Below, one piece after another: positions 35,477-47,200 of a stretch of 64,000 nucleotides of DNA. Location of the stretch: assembly GCF_032362555.1 (NCBI RefSeq), contig NC_083516.1, forward strand, positions 4,675,001 to 4,739,000, read 5' to 3'. Under the pieces are notes generated by a model, which saw only the letters and a list, made by a program, of their open reading frames with translations, was not told the origin of the DNA and ran no database searches. The stretch comes from Amyelois transitella (Eukaryota > Arthropoda > Insecta > Lepidoptera > Pyralidae). A program made the translations under genes and the position numbers. Each line of letters begins with the position of its first letter. Position 1 is the first letter of the stretch.

Positions 35477-38400
35477 CTATGTTGTATTCTGTTGTGTTAT
35501 AATCAACAAATTACAGAAATACGACCATTTCGGTACAATTGAAAATCAAATGTTCTTATTGACCATGTTTTTATGTATTTTCATTTTTAGATTCGTCAGC
35601 CTCCGTTGCGCACTCCACGAGAACGATATGTTAAGCAACTTGATTCGCCTTCAAGCTACAACTTGCAACTGGCTCGTGCAAGTAGCAGTTCGTCATGACG
35701 TCGGCCCACAAAGTTACGCGCCCGGGACTGTGGTACCCGTGGATATGCCTATAGTGACTCCCCCGCCTGATACTTTAAGGTACAGTATTCTCCTACTACT
35801 ACTGGTACAGGTCGCGCGGTGGTTTAAGAACGCTCGGCAAAAGTAGAAGGGGCATGCGCAGTGATCAATTTTTAGGTCTATTAGGTGCGACGAGGAGAGG
35901 GGGGACGGGTGTGCGCCGACGGCGACACGTATTGGTGGATTAGTCACTCTTTACTTCCCGCGTTGAGTTCGCGCGTCCCGTGTCTCTTGGGTACTGTTGC
36001 GCACAAATTGTTTTATCGTATTTGTACGCGACAACTTAAAATAATATATCAATTCTCAAACAGTACAAGTCGCCCCTACCCTATGCCCGTCCACGGTTGA
36101 ATATAACTATGTCAAATTTCATCAAAATTGGTTCAGCCAGGTCAGGTTAAGTGTGAAAACTGAACATGCATACACATATACACATTTTCGCATTTATAAT
36201 ATAAGTAGGGATTATAAGTATTTATAAGGCACAAAATCCATACTAACATTATAAGTATATTATAAGATATGGATACCTATACATAGTTAAATAACCGAGT
36301 TAAAACATAGGCTACTTTTTTTGGAAAATCACGCGGGCGAAGTTGCGGGACAACAGCTAGTATTAAATAAATAAAAAAAAAACATTTCCCTTAGCATTTT
36401 TGAGCGCGAATGTACACATGCGCCGTTTGCCCCCACTATTTTTTCCGAGCGTTCTTTAACCACCGCGCGACCTATAGTTCTGGTTAAATCCTCACTTGTC
36501 TAGAAAGGAGTACCTGGTGAGCTTTCGACCATGATCCCGTATTAAGTGATCAGGTTTTTACATGAAGCGTGAGTAAACTAACCCAAATTGTATCGTGGTA
36601 AAAGCTGCACTAGATGAATGTGCCTATTCTCTTAGTCAATCCATTTCCGCATATAAAAAAGATGAAGCTATTTTATTCCAAAGTACTGGAAACCAATGAC
36701 TAGTTGATAAATGTCTTTAGTTAACTCGTTACAGGTGCGTTCCAGAGTTCGTGTTAGAAAACATCGTGGTCCTGATCACGATGTCGCGACGAACTGACGG
36801 CGGCGCGAGCTCGGAGGCCGACATCGCGGCGCTGCTGCGGCCCGCCATGTCGCTAGTGCTGGCCTTCATGGGGGACTCCACGCGCACCTACAACCCGCAT
36901 CTCAGGTAGATATACATTACAATAACTATATTGCACCACAATAAACATACATACATACATATGGTCACGTCTATATCCCTTGCGGGGTAGACAGAGCCAA
37001 CAGTCTTGAAAAGACTGAATGGCCACATTCATCTATTTGGCCTAATGATAGAATTGAGATTCAAATAGTGACAGGTTGATAGCCCATCGCCTAAAAAAAG
37101 AATCCTAAGTTTGTAAGCCTATCCCTTAGTCGCCTTTTACGACATCCACGGGAAAGAGATGGAGTGTTCCTATTCTTTTTTGTATTGGTGCCGGGAACCA
37201 CACGGCACCACAATAAATAACAGCAAATTCACATGTTTTAAAAAGAGAGAAGAGCAAAAGGCGATTTTATCACATAAAGCAATCTCAACCTATAAATTGT
37301 GTATAAAACTTCACCCAGAGAAAATTTAAGCAGGTAGCACTGATTTAGCTTATAGTCTATTCTGTTTTATTAATTTAATCTATACTAGCGAACCCGACAG
37401 ACTTCGTTCTGTCAAAAAGATTTGTAATGTGACAGTTTTTTGTTCCTATCTATTAGACCTACATTGCTTAGACAACAGTGAACTTTATACATTTAGCGAT
37501 TCATTTTTATATTATAGATTATTATAGATATAGCTGTAGCAAGTTCGTTAGCCCCAATGACCTTCACTTATTTACACACTGGACTGGCTGCTGTCATTAT
37601 ATTATTGTGCCGATTTGAGTGTTAAAAGCAGATACGATTGTCCATGGAACTAAAATTACAAAACACACATTTCCTCATGTTTATTAAGCTCAATTTTTAC
37701 AAATAAATATACAATTTATTCATTAATTTAGATGTCACAATCTCTTACGGTAGACATTTGCAATGAAAGTCAAAATTAGTTATCAGGACAATCCAACTGA
37801 TCACAGCATCATATACGTACTTACATCCCGAATTTGAGATAGATATAGCTAAAACAATTCCACTCACAGCCATGGTGTCCCATTTTATTTGACGGTAAAA
37901 TTTACTTGAAGAACAACTATTACAGAGCGCGCCTAGCAGAGTGTGTGGAAGCAATGCTGCCGAACCACCCGGACGATCAGCAACAGCTCAGCAGTCTAGC
38001 GTCCTTCTCACGGGAACAGCTTTTCAAAGAACATCCTCATAGATTACAGGTGATTAAACTTATGTTCTTTTTCAATATATGATGAAGAATTTATATTTAT
38101 TCTGACCTGACGATGACTGGCATCGTAAGTTCAGAATAAATCGATGTCGTTGATCGTTGACATTGTTAATGTACAAACATCTTTGATGAGAGACAACCAT
38201 CCTTGATTTAAATACCAATAGTCAATTCCTAAGAGAGGTTTTTCAGAGACCAGATGCTCTTTAAGTAACTAGATAAGGATAAAGTCATTATCCCGACAGT
38301 AAAATATTACTAAACATGTTTTTAATTATTTTAGCTCGTACCATGCCTCCTGGACGTGTTCGTGGGCATAGAAATGACGGGGCAGAGCGTTCAATTCGAG

Positions 38401-41400
38401 CAGAAGTTCAACTATCGCCGGCCGATGTACCTCGTCATGGATTTCTTGTGGGGCATTGAAGAGCACAGAGAGGCGTTCACGTATGTTGCATTCAATGTTT
38501 TAAATAAATTGGATTGACATACAATGTACACTCCAATAATCTAACGAAGACTCTGGTGCTGGTTTGGCGGTGAGACTTTTTACAGGTTATCTGTGGGAAT
38601 ATGTATCAAATTCAGTCAAAGCCAACAGAGAACAAAATCTTATACATACTATAATAATCCGATTGAATATGTGTTAGTGAACTTTTATTATGGTGTCTAC
38701 AAAAAGCAAAGATGTAATTAACGTTTTATTTATAATTCTGTAACGGATGTTTTATTTTTCAGACGACTTGCTAAAGAGGCTGAAGCCAATATGGAGGCCG
38801 TACAGCCACCCATTTTCCTGCGTTTCGTCAACCTTCTGATGAATGATGCTATATTCTTATTAGACGAAGCACTCACTAATATGGCTCAAATACGCACCCT
38901 GCAGGCTGCCCAGTATGTATATCTAATTTACTAGTTTTCTTTCTTATCTTGTATGTTTCGTCCATTTATTTATTTTCATGTTATTCGCGATTCGTTTCGA
39001 AAATAAAAGTTTTGTGTGTTGAACTTTGTCTTCAGACCTAAATGTACGTCTCATTAATATGGCAATCCTAGTTGAAAAAAGTAAATATCTTTCTCACGGA
39101 TGTCGTAAAAGACGACGAAGTCATACAGCTGACCGTGGAAGTCTTTTCGGGACTGTTGGCTCTGTCAATCCCACTTCGTGGTCGACTTGACTATACATAT
39201 TTATTTAACTTTTTTCTGTTGCAATAATCGAAATAATCTCAAATCTTATTATTTTTCAGGGAAAGTGGCGCCTGGTCGAACTTGCCTCCGCACGAGCGCG
39301 AACAGCAACTATCCAACCTCTCCCACATCGGAATGCTCGCTCGCTTTGACAACATTCTCGGACGCGATACTATCCGCACCCTTGTGCGTCTCACTGCGCA
39401 CGCGCCCTACGTGTTCTGTCATCCGACACTAGTTGAACGCATCGCCTCTATGCTCAATTACTTCTTGTTGCACCTTGTCGGGCCAAACAAGAAGAACTTC
39501 AAAGTAAGTTATTTGATCTTATACTTTCAATGATTGTTTTGCCTAAACTTAGATTTTTTATGCGCTGACCATTTGATTAATGCGTCGACTCCATGATCGG
39601 GCTTTCTTTTATCAAGGTGGCCTAAATTATGCTAATGTAAATTTAAACTATGATAGCATAATTTAGTAGTGTAGTAATACTACTACAGGCATCCCCTTGG
39701 CATTAGTCCCCGTTTTCATATCTGGAAAATACTGCACAGGGTGATTATACTTCTTATAAATATCATGCATTTGTCACTACATAGTATAAAACAAAGTCGC
39801 TATTTTAGTCTGTTTGTCTGTATGCTTAAATCTTTAAAATTACGCAACGGATTTTGATGGGCTTTTTTGTAACAGGTAGAGTGATTCAAGAGGAAGGTTT
39901 TTATGTATAATAACATTTATAATTTTGCACCCGTGCGAAACCGGGGCGGATCGCTAGTTGTAAATACAATAAAAAAAAGTGTAAGACAACTCCATCTCTT
40001 TCCCATGTATGTCGTAAAGGGTGACTAAGAGATAAGCTTATAAACTTGGGATTCTTCTTTTTATCGATAGGCTAGCAACCTGTCACTATTTGAATCTCAA
40101 TTCCATCATTAAGCCAAAAAAATGAACGAGGCCTATTAGTTTTCAAGACCGTTGGCTATGACTACTATATATATATTTATATATATACTTTAGGATATAT
40201 ATAAATATATATATATATATGTATATAATATATATATAAATGTGATTATAAGTATGTATATTATATTTAAGGTGAAAGACATGAAAGAGTACGAGTTCGA
40301 CCCGGCGAGTACGGTGCTCGACATATGCCGCATGTACGTGGAGCTCGGCAGCAACGAGAGATTCTGCGGCGCCGTGTCCGACGACGGCCGCTCCTACAGC
40401 CCGCAGCTGTTCACACTCGCCGAGGCCGTGCTAGGTGACACACCATGATATTTTGGTCGACACGCGGCGACACTCATGTCGAAACAAGGCGACGTTATTG
40501 TCGACACGCAGCAACTTTGTCATCGGCACACGGCGATATTCAAGTTCATAATTTTTTTATTCATTGTTACGGGACATTTCAACATCACTTAATAATTGTC
40601 ATATCTTTTGGTTTCATAACATTGGTTGACGTCAAAGAATTTACCTAAAACTAAGTTTAATGCCGCATCCAAAGAGTCAGGGCAGAAAAAGCGGCAACAA
40701 ACTGCACTGCAGCTTTTTCTTTAATAACGTCAACTTCACAATTATCTAAACTTAGAATAGAAATGTAGACGAGAAACTTCTATTCTATTTCTAGTTCATA
40801 TTGAATTCCAAACTAATTTTGTTGAATAGCTGATTTAATTGCCAAATTTCCTTATAAGGGATCAACAGTCCAACTTAATAAAGTTCAACTCTTGAAGGGT
40901 TAACGTAAGTCTCCTGACGTAAGTCCCAGTGACATTCTCACCTCTCTGTGGAGAAACTCGGGGTACGCCTATCACACAATACCTTTCAATATTTGTATAA
41001 TAATTTCTAAGCACATTCTATAGCACTACTGAAATCACTGGTCGGATTTTACTTTATCCAGCATAGGAAATATTTTTTTAAATTACCATTTCAAATTAGC
41101 TACAGTCAAAATACTTAAATCAAGTTAGCAAATAAGCTTCTTACTATCTACACTTCTTAAAATATAAACATAATTAGAATGACAGATATGTAACTATTAA
41201 GTAGGAGCGACAAGGATAGCACATAAAAAGTATTAATTTGACAGCTGTCATTCTAATAAAAAAATTCAAAGAGTATTTATCTCTCTATTTTTGTATTAAC
41301 TGGGTTTGTTTTCACAGTACGCATCGGCGGTGGCGGCCTCATAGGTTCACTGCAAGAAGTGGCGACACGCGTCAGCCGCCTCGCTGAACAGAAGCAACGT

Positions 41401-42394
41401 GACGAAGAGATCCTTGCGAATGCGCCTGAAGAGTTCCTGGACCCTATCATGAGTACCTTGATGATGGACCCGGTCATACTGCCCAGTTCTCGGACCACCG
41501 TCGATAGGACCACTATTGCCAGGTATGTTATAACTATCCTAATGTTTTTCCTCCTGGCATTAGTCCAGGTAACATCATCACTTCTCTGGAGAGGAGCCCG
41601 TAATGTGCCTTTGATCATGAGAAATGACTCCCTCTGATCTCCACAACCTTGGCAGGGGAACCTGACCCATATTAGATCATGGTAACACATCCAGTTGCCT
41701 GAATATGGAGGACACCTCACGATGTTTTCCCTTGCCGTAAGAGCAAAAGCTCCCTTGCCGTAAAATCTCATATAAATATATTAACCTGAATAATGTATGC
41801 TCTTGTCCACATTCTATTCTAAATTTGGATAATTGTTAAGTTGACGTTGTTTAAGAAAATGCTGCAGTGCAGTTTGTTACCGCTTTTTCTGCACTGACGC
41901 CTTGGAAGCGGCAGTAAACTTAGTTTTAAGTAATTTATTTGACGTCAACCAATGTTTTTAAACCGTACGTTTTGACAATTATTAAGCGATATGAAGTATC
42001 CTATAATAATGAATAAAATTGGTTATCACTGAAACTAATGTACAAAACTCAGAAAACAGTCATTGTAGTAGAACTTGAACCTGTTCCTACATGCGTTATT
42101 AGAGATAACACCTTTTTTCAGCAGAACGATTCAAGTGTTTCTTGATTCAAACAGTTTAAAAAAAAGGAAGTGTTAAATATATAGATAGAGGAAACAAAAT
42201 AGGTGGATTGACAGATATTTAATGATTTATTTTTCATTTACAGGCACCTTTTGAGCGACCAGTCTGATCCCTTCAACCGTTCGCCGTTGTCTATGGATCA
42301 AGTAAAGTCCAACACCGAACTCAAAGAGAAAATACATGCGTGGATTGCAGAACAGAAGCAGAAAATTGCTCAAACTCAGTCCATTGCTGACTAA
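31205..42394 (+). CDS. UBE4A: Ubiquitin conjugation factor E4 A (U-box E4/E3 ligase)
   Basis: Extends ubiquitin chains on substrates that already carry ubiquitin; Ufd2 family. Coding exons: 31205-31814, 32045-32176, 32583-32746, 33536-33715, 33926-34078, 34441-34609, 35061-35199, 35591-35779, 36735-36905, 37926-38049, 38335-38480, 38763-38912, 39260-39503, 40272-40434, 41318-41522, 42244-42394. They sum to 3090 bases, 1029 residues (human 1066), with every phase closing. The N-terminus [13 protein letters not shown] resembles the human NPFAALFG start. The Ufd2 core contains FNYRRPMY and [18 protein letters not shown]. The U-box (about 946-1020) contains [20 protein letters not shown] and [15 protein letters not shown], with no zinc ligands, as expected. 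Introns hold many repeats. Exons from about 8 onward have raised GC. Polyadenylation signals: about 42402 and 42945-42950. Confidence 0.96.
31984..32016. repeat. TA microsatellite in UBE4A intron 1
   Basis: Alternating TA run shortly before the exon 2 acceptor (32044). Similar runs lie in intron 6 (about 34776-34796) and intron 7 (about 35448-35476). Confidence 0.8.
33000..33115 (+). repeat. SINE-like tail fragment in UBE4A intron 3
   Basis: Contains AGCCAGGGTATGATGAGAAAC, GTTTATCATTAAAAG, TATTTATTATAAAAT and CGTAACACAAGTTTCG in the same order as the tRNA-derived SINE-like element at 4190-4555. It lacks the B-box end. Confidence 0.5.
33165..33350 (-). repeat. CTCTCTGGAGAG-family repeat, long reverse copy in intron 3
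   Basis: Reverse copy with GATTAATTGAATGCCAGATG, AAAAACCTGACTCACCCAAT and GATGCAACTGGGACTAA. It is the longest representative of this family in the window and shows the part that the shorter + copies lack. Confidence 0.55.
35213..35330 (-). repeat. 262-bp retroposon family, partial copy in UBE4A intron 7
   Basis: Tail, ATAATCACGTCTTTATCC, GACGGGGTAGACAGAGCC and GGCCACG blocks are present. The copy lacks the element's 5' half and begins a few bases after the exon 7 donor. Confidence 0.65.
35809..36473. mobile_element. 665-bp DNA-transposon-like element with 38-bp TIRs, UBE4A intron 8
   Basis: The left terminus 35809-35846, beginning AGGTCGCGCGGTGGTT, matches the reverse complement of the right terminus 36436-36473 at 35 of 38 positions. 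No transposase frame is visible inside, so it is non-autonomous. The interior carries two opposed fragments of another repeat (about 36105-36210 + and 36325-36363 -). It starts only 30 bases after the exon 8 donor. I could not identify a clear target-site duplication, and the superfamily is unknown. Confidence 0.75.
36488..36570 (+). repeat. CTCTCTGGAGAG-family repeat fragment, UBE4A intron 8
   Basis: Contains TCAGGTTTTTACATGAAGCG and TTTCGACCATGATC, matching in + orientation the blocks seen reversed at 33165-33350. It lies just outside the right end of the 665-bp element. Confidence 0.5.
36946..37204 (-). repeat. 262-bp retroposon family, full-length copy with TSD, UBE4A intron 9
   Basis: Reverse orientation, from the ATAC tail to the CCGGGAACCACACG end. 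It is flanked by a perfect direct repeat GCACCACAATAAA (36933-36945 and 37205-37217). Its first four bases can also be read as the element's own GTGC end, so the duplication is 9-13 bp. Together with 4684-4945 this fixes the element ends. Confidence 0.85.
37382..37470 (+). repeat. ACTAGC-family repeat edge, UBE4A intron 9
   Basis: Begins TATACTAGCGAACCCGACAG and resembles the ACTAGC-starting repeats at 17364, 39775-39960 (reverse edge) and 63630. Its right limit is unclear. Confidence 0.4.
39095..39200 (+). repeat. 262-bp retroposon family, internally shortened copy, intron 12
   Basis: Contains GGATGTCGTAAAAGACGACG joined to ATACAGCTGACCGTGG and then GACTGTTGGCTCTGTC. The central part of the element is missing. 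Confidence 0.6.
39775..39960 (+). repeat. Interspersed repeat ending in GCTAGT, UBE4A intron 13
   Basis: Contains ATAGTATAAAACAAAGTCGC, ACGCAACGGATTTTGATG, GAGTGATTCAAGAGGAAGG and CGAAACCGGGGCGGATCGC in order. I recall this as a very common lepidopteran repeat. No ORF. Confidence 0.6.
39978..40165 (+). repeat. 262-bp retroposon family copy ending in TA array, intron 13
   Basis: The 5' end is missing and the body is well preserved (CTCCATCTCTTTCCCATG, GGCTAGCAACCTGTCACTA). Instead of the TATG tail it passes into a long TA-rich array (about 40165-40240). Confidence 0.7.
40165..40240. repeat. TA-rich self-complementary array before UBE4A exon 14
   Basis: Two AT-only arms around CTTTAGGA (near 40190) are complementary over about 20 bases and could form a cruciform or an RNA hairpin. 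It ends about 30 bases before the exon 14 acceptor. Confidence 0.6.
40549..40776 (+). repeat. Interspersed repeat, copy 1 of an inverted pair around exon 15
   Basis: Contains CTTAATAATTGTCA, ACATTGGTTGACGTCAAA, AAAACTAAGTTTAATGCCGC, GCAGAAAAAGCGG and AACAAACTGCACTGCAGC. The same blocks occur in the same order on the opposite strand at 41797-42020. No ORF. Confidence 0.8.
41545..41765 (+). repeat. CTCTCTGGAGAG-family repeat in UBE4A intron 15
   Basis: Contains CTGGCATTAGTCCAGGTAAC, TTCTCTGGAGAGGAGCCCG, TTGGCAGGGGAACCTGACCC and ATCCAGTTGCCTGAATATGG. It begins about 20 bases after the exon 15 donor. A similar layout recurs in CINP introns 2 and 3. Confidence 0.65.
41797..42020 (-). repeat. Interspersed repeat, copy 2 of an inverted pair around exon 15
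   Basis: The reverse complement aligns with 40549-40776 along its whole length with scattered differences (my rough estimate is above 80% identity). It lies in intron 15, so the pair brackets the exon encoding most of the U-box. Confidence 0.8.
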
Positions 42395-42999
42395 GCACTG
42401 AAATAAAAGACTTGTACACGTGTAGTTACTAGGTCAGCTAGTATCAGTAGTTTGATTTTTAGAACGTAGATTTCTTATGAAACTATTGTATTTAATTAAG
42501 TACACAATGAGCCGCAGGTAGGATGCTTGCTAACATGTCTTTACTGTTAGCAATCATAAATAATATAATATGTATCGTATATTTATAACTTAATGCCTCC
42601 CAGCATTTCTGCCTCGTGATATGTGGCATAAGTTCTGTCGGATTTACATACGAAAAAGAATAGAATAGCTATTCACTTCAACTGGCAACATTTTGTTATA
42701 TCAACCTTCGTTTTAATACTAGGTAGGTAGGTACTATGTAAAAATATGCCTAAATCGTGTAAAGTCAGTTTTCTACTTCTCTTTTCATGTCGCAATATGA
42801 TGTAATAGTAGATATTTAAAATATAATTTATATAAATTGAGTTTATGATTTGTTACATATCAGTTCCTTGTGGTGCCGTGATATATTTTATGTTTCTTAA
42901 TTACACTATATTTTCATTCCCTGTTAAAAGTTAATTGATGTTTCAATAAATCTTTTCAATCTTATTTGTTTTTTATTTACGCACCCAAATTTATTTTAC

Positions 43000-43171
43000 A
43001 TACATACATCACGTCTATATCCCTTGCGGGGTAGACAGAGCCAAATAGACTGGAAAAGACGGAATGGCCACGTTCAGCTATTTGGCCTTAATCGCCTTTT
43101 ACGACATCCATGGGAAAGAGATGGAGTGGTCTTATTCTTTTTAGTATTGGTGCCGGGAACCACACGGCACA
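43000..43171 (-). repeat. 262-bp retroposon family copy, internal deletion, 9-bp TSD
   Basis: Both termini are present, but about 90 bases of the middle are missing. The copy jumps from the GCTATTTGGCCTTAA block to CGCCTTTTACGACATCC. It is flanked by a direct repeat TTATTTTAC (42991-42999 and 43172-43180). Confidence 0.8.
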
Positions 43172-43440
43172 TTATTTTACCCATAAATAATACTATGTTA
43201 ATAAGTGCGTCATTGTTAAATGGCCGAAGTAGGATTCGAATCTGCCTCTGCCGACGTATAATCCCCATCACGCATTTCATTCGGGCATCAAATTCGGCCT
43301 GTAATATTTTTACGTGATTAGCGTGATAAAATTGCGATGGCACATGCATAAAAATTCATAATCAGCCTCACGTTACGGTAAAGAAAACACCGTAAAGAAA
43401 GCTACACATTCACGCAACTAAACGTAAACATCATCTGAGT

Positions 43441-43575
43441 TACATACATACGTCTATATTCCATGGGAGGTAGACAAAGCCAACAGTTTTAAAAGCCACG
43501 TTTAGCTGTATGGCTTTATTTAATTAACGAATTGAGATTCAAACCCATCGCCTATAAAAAGAATTTTACAACGTC
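43441..43575 (-). repeat. 262-bp retroposon family, degenerate partial copy
   Basis: Decayed tail, then GGAGGTAGACAAAGCCAACAG, GAATTGAGATTCAAA and CCATCGCCTA. The 5' end of the element is absent. Confidence 0.55.
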
Positions 43576-44225
43576 TGGGAAAGAGCCTCTCTAGAGCAAT
43601 CAGGATGCTTACCACGACGTTAAAAAATCGGAAACTCATAGCCAAAAATACTCTATTCTATTTCTATAGTCTGTGGACGTCATGGCCCATACAAGTGTCA
43701 TGGCGGAGTAATCAGCTGTTAATTGCAATGCCAACGAATTATTCTAAATTATGTCACTCACGTCTATTTGTTTCATGTTTTTCTAAAGTTTTTATTGATT
43801 TCATTTTGGTACTTTTAGAAAATAATCAGTTATATTGTTTATTTCAATGTTTGTTGGAAAAGAGAAGACAAATGGCGCGATGTCCCTTGTCAACTGCTGT
43901 CAGCTTCATTCATCCATTGTGCAGAAAAAATGTGACCCGTTCGCTTGGTAGTTCTGTTTTTATTTAAAATTTAATATGTGCTAGATGAACAATAAGTGCA
44001 TTATTTTTTTATTATTCCGGATAAGGCAAAGAACTCATCTGGTATCGGGTTGCGTAATATGAATTTGTATTCACTTTATAAGCTTTGTTTATCGGGACCC
44101 TTATAAGAATCTTTTTACAAAGAATAAGTGCGGCGTCGGTGTGACATTGGTTATTTACTCGTACAGGTGTGGCTAGTTAGGTTTGTGACAAGTTTTCAAT
44201 ATTCAATTGTGGCAAATTCGTTAAG

Positions 44226-47200
44226 ATGTCGGGACGCGTAAGAAAACAGTCCGATTGCCCTGTCGGCAAAGGGCCGATGAGGGCTACACTACCAGTGTCT
44301 TCTGTGATGAAACAAAGCGGCGGGCTGAAAAAAAGCACTGGTAACAGCCCGACGCTGTCTCCTACCAACTTGTGGCGGCGGATATCTCCAGACCATGCAT
44401 TATCTGGGCAGAGAAGTCCTGGAGCTGTAAACTATAAAGGTGCGTTATTTATTTAAATTGTTTTGCACAAACATTTTTATCAAACTACAAAAACTGATAC
44501 TATAAGTGGTCATTTTAATTCCTACATATCTCAAATTTCTGGTTAATAGGGGTTGATTTCCTCTCAAAGTGATTCGTGTCTGTTAGAGCATGCTATTTTG
44601 CTAATATACTTCATATTTTGTTTGCTATTGGAATCTTATAAGCAACACATATCTCATTATTATCATTGGGATTCTTCTTGTAGAAAATGTGCATGCAACC
44701 ATCACTATTTCATCTCAATTCCATCATAATGCCATACAGCTGATTCTCTTTTAATGGCACATGGCTCCGTCTCGCCAGTTAGGAATATAGATGTGATTGT
44801 GTTGTATACTGTTGCCATAACATGATGTAATTAAATTTCTTCATGGTTACAGGGAAAGGGCGTTTTGGTTCTAATGTGATTCGACGGACAGCATCTTTGG
44901 ACACATTGTATCAAAAAGGGCAGTGGTCCAGAGACTACTACTTACATGCAGGCCAGTTGCAAGTCGACAAATCTACTCAAGTATGTTACATTTATACTTA
45001 ATTTTGAATACTATCAATAACAACTAGTCATTGTTGATATCCATGGTCTATCACTTCACATTGTGTTTCCTATTCTTTTTTTTTACTTTTTCACAAATCC
45101 CCTTTTCAGTCTTATAAGTGATCATATGTATAACCTGCAAGTCCTGTCTAACCTGAAAGTGATCATTTGTATATTTTCATCTTGTTATGATTTTCTGATT
45201 GACCAGCAAAGTAATAATTTATTCAGAACTTGATAACAGATATTTTCTACATTGGATTTATTTCTAATATTTCCAAAGCACCTTAGGACAACAATTTTTG
45301 GTAACAAATAGAGTAATTACAAAACCTCAATTTCCCTTCTCAGTAGTATCTTCTGTTGTGAATTAAAATTGTCAAAAACCTATCCTCAGACTGATGATGG
45401 TGGTGGAGCATCAGGTCGGTCCTCCAGAAGTTCAGATGACGACAAATTGGATCGTTTCCGACGCAGCCGCTTACAAAGAGCGCACAAACCAACAGCCTCA
45501 GGAGACTCAGCCCAGTCTATGAGCCCTGGATACTGTAAGATACACTTCTATGTCAAATAGCTTTAATGCGTGAATTGATTGCTTGCTTTTCAAGAAGGGC
45601 TTAACCAACTTCTATTATCAATAACATTAATTACTAATATTATCATTATTGTCAATTGATTCTATTGGCAGTTAGTTCATCTAGGCTATAGTATCCATGA
45701 TGTAAGCTACTTCTTGGAACAAAGTGTTTCACATAGTGACATTTCATTGTAATGCTACAGACAATAAAATAATTGCAGTCATTTCTGATGTTAATCCTGG
45801 TTGCGTTCTCACCTCTGCAGAGGAAAAAGGCAAAATTGTGAAAGGAGAGTTATAAGAAAATAAATTTTGTAAGAATAGAGGAGATACATAGATCAAACGG
45901 GGAACATACTTGTGTGAATAAGTATGGTGGTAAGGTTCAATACACTATAAATATCAAAAGTAGTTAGAAGTCAAAAGAATTCTATAATAAATTTTGTCAA
46001 CTATTCTTTTTTTATTGAGTTATAAACTATTGTCTAGGGTCAAGATTCGGCACTGGCAGCGTCCCCCTACGAGCAGCTCGCTCATCAGTGGAAGGGCTCA
46101 ACCAGGAGATCGAGAAGCTAGTGCTGTACCCGGCAAGTGGCACACAAACTCCACATATTGACCGATTACGTGATAAGGTATTGTAGTTTTGTTTAGTATT
46201 ATTTTTTTATGTAGTTAGTAGTATTTATTTCTTCTAGTAGAAAATGGGTTTTTGAGTAGGAAAACTTTTAAAGAGTGCCATCTGCCATGAGGTTCCTGCA
46301 CTTATAGGAGCACTCCCTCTCTTTTACATAGATGTCGTAAAAGACTGAGGGATAGGCTAAGATACTTGTGATTCTTCTTTTAGGCGATGTGCTAGCAACC
46401 TGTCACTATTTGAATCTCAGTTTCATCATGAAGCCATGAGTTTCAGTCTTTGCCATTCAGTCTTTGCGAGACTGTTTGATCTGTCAGCCTTTCAAGGGTA
46501 GGTCACTTAGTGTTGCTTTTTTTAAATACCAAATACCAGAGCCTGGGCTTGGCTTGCTAAAGCGTAGCACTATTTTGCTAAGTGTAACTATTTTTCATAG
46601 TTAGTAAAGTAATTAATTTTACTTACACATCAAACAAAATCTAAGGTTAATAATATTAGGTTGCCAAGGTTGTAATATATATATTTAATGTGTGCTTGCA
46701 GGTGACACCAGAAGGTCACCGGGCCCCTCTGGCGGAGCTTCTGAGACGCTCAGTCAACACACAAACACCACATGATCTCTGTCACACCACTCATTCATCA
46801 GGTAAAGTTTTATTTTATGACAAAACTGGCTTGAATCTGCGACTTTGTATGCATAAATCTCGTCTTACCCGACCCCGTGGGAAACCTCTTCCTCTGGGCA
46901 AGTTTTTAGTTTCATAACATGATTTCATGTCTCTCTAGTTTAATGACATATTTTTTGTTTAAAAGTGTAATTGAAACTGTCAAATTTCTGCTTTTCACCG
47001 CTTATTAATTTCGGTGTTAAATTCTTATTTTCCTTAATAAATAGTATTTAAAAATAATGTTTTATAACAAGACTGTTGTATGGCTAATGTGTTATATTTG
47101 TGCAAGGAAAATATTTTGTAATACTCTTATAAATATCTCTATAAATTTTATATTCTCTATCCGTTAAAAAGTTTAAATGTGTTTATAAATTATGTGTGTC

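Larger units (their letters stand above)
42395..44225. other. UBE4A 3' UTR, repeats and FAM117 5' region
   Basis: The first about 560 bases are the probable UBE4A 3' UTR, ending near AATAAA at 42945-42950. Two reverse copies of the 262-bp repeat follow (43000-43171 and about 43441-43575). The segment 43600-44225 has no recognised gene; its last about 100 bases are the likely 5' UTR of the FAM117-type gene. Confidence 0.5.

Noticed and set aside
35885-36100. Short + frame inside the 665-bp element as a transposase remnant
   Set aside because: No catalytic motif or similarity to any transposase family I know; it is within non-autonomous TIR sequence.
41277-41771. 164-codon frame on the - strand
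   Set aside because: It is the complement of UBE4A exon 15 and the adjacent repeat, so a shadow frame.
43201-43275. tRNA-like TTCGAATC (B-box-like) sequence near 43230
   Set aside because: No cloverleaf can be drawn and no A box at the proper distance on either strand. At most a fragment of a tRNA-derived repeat.
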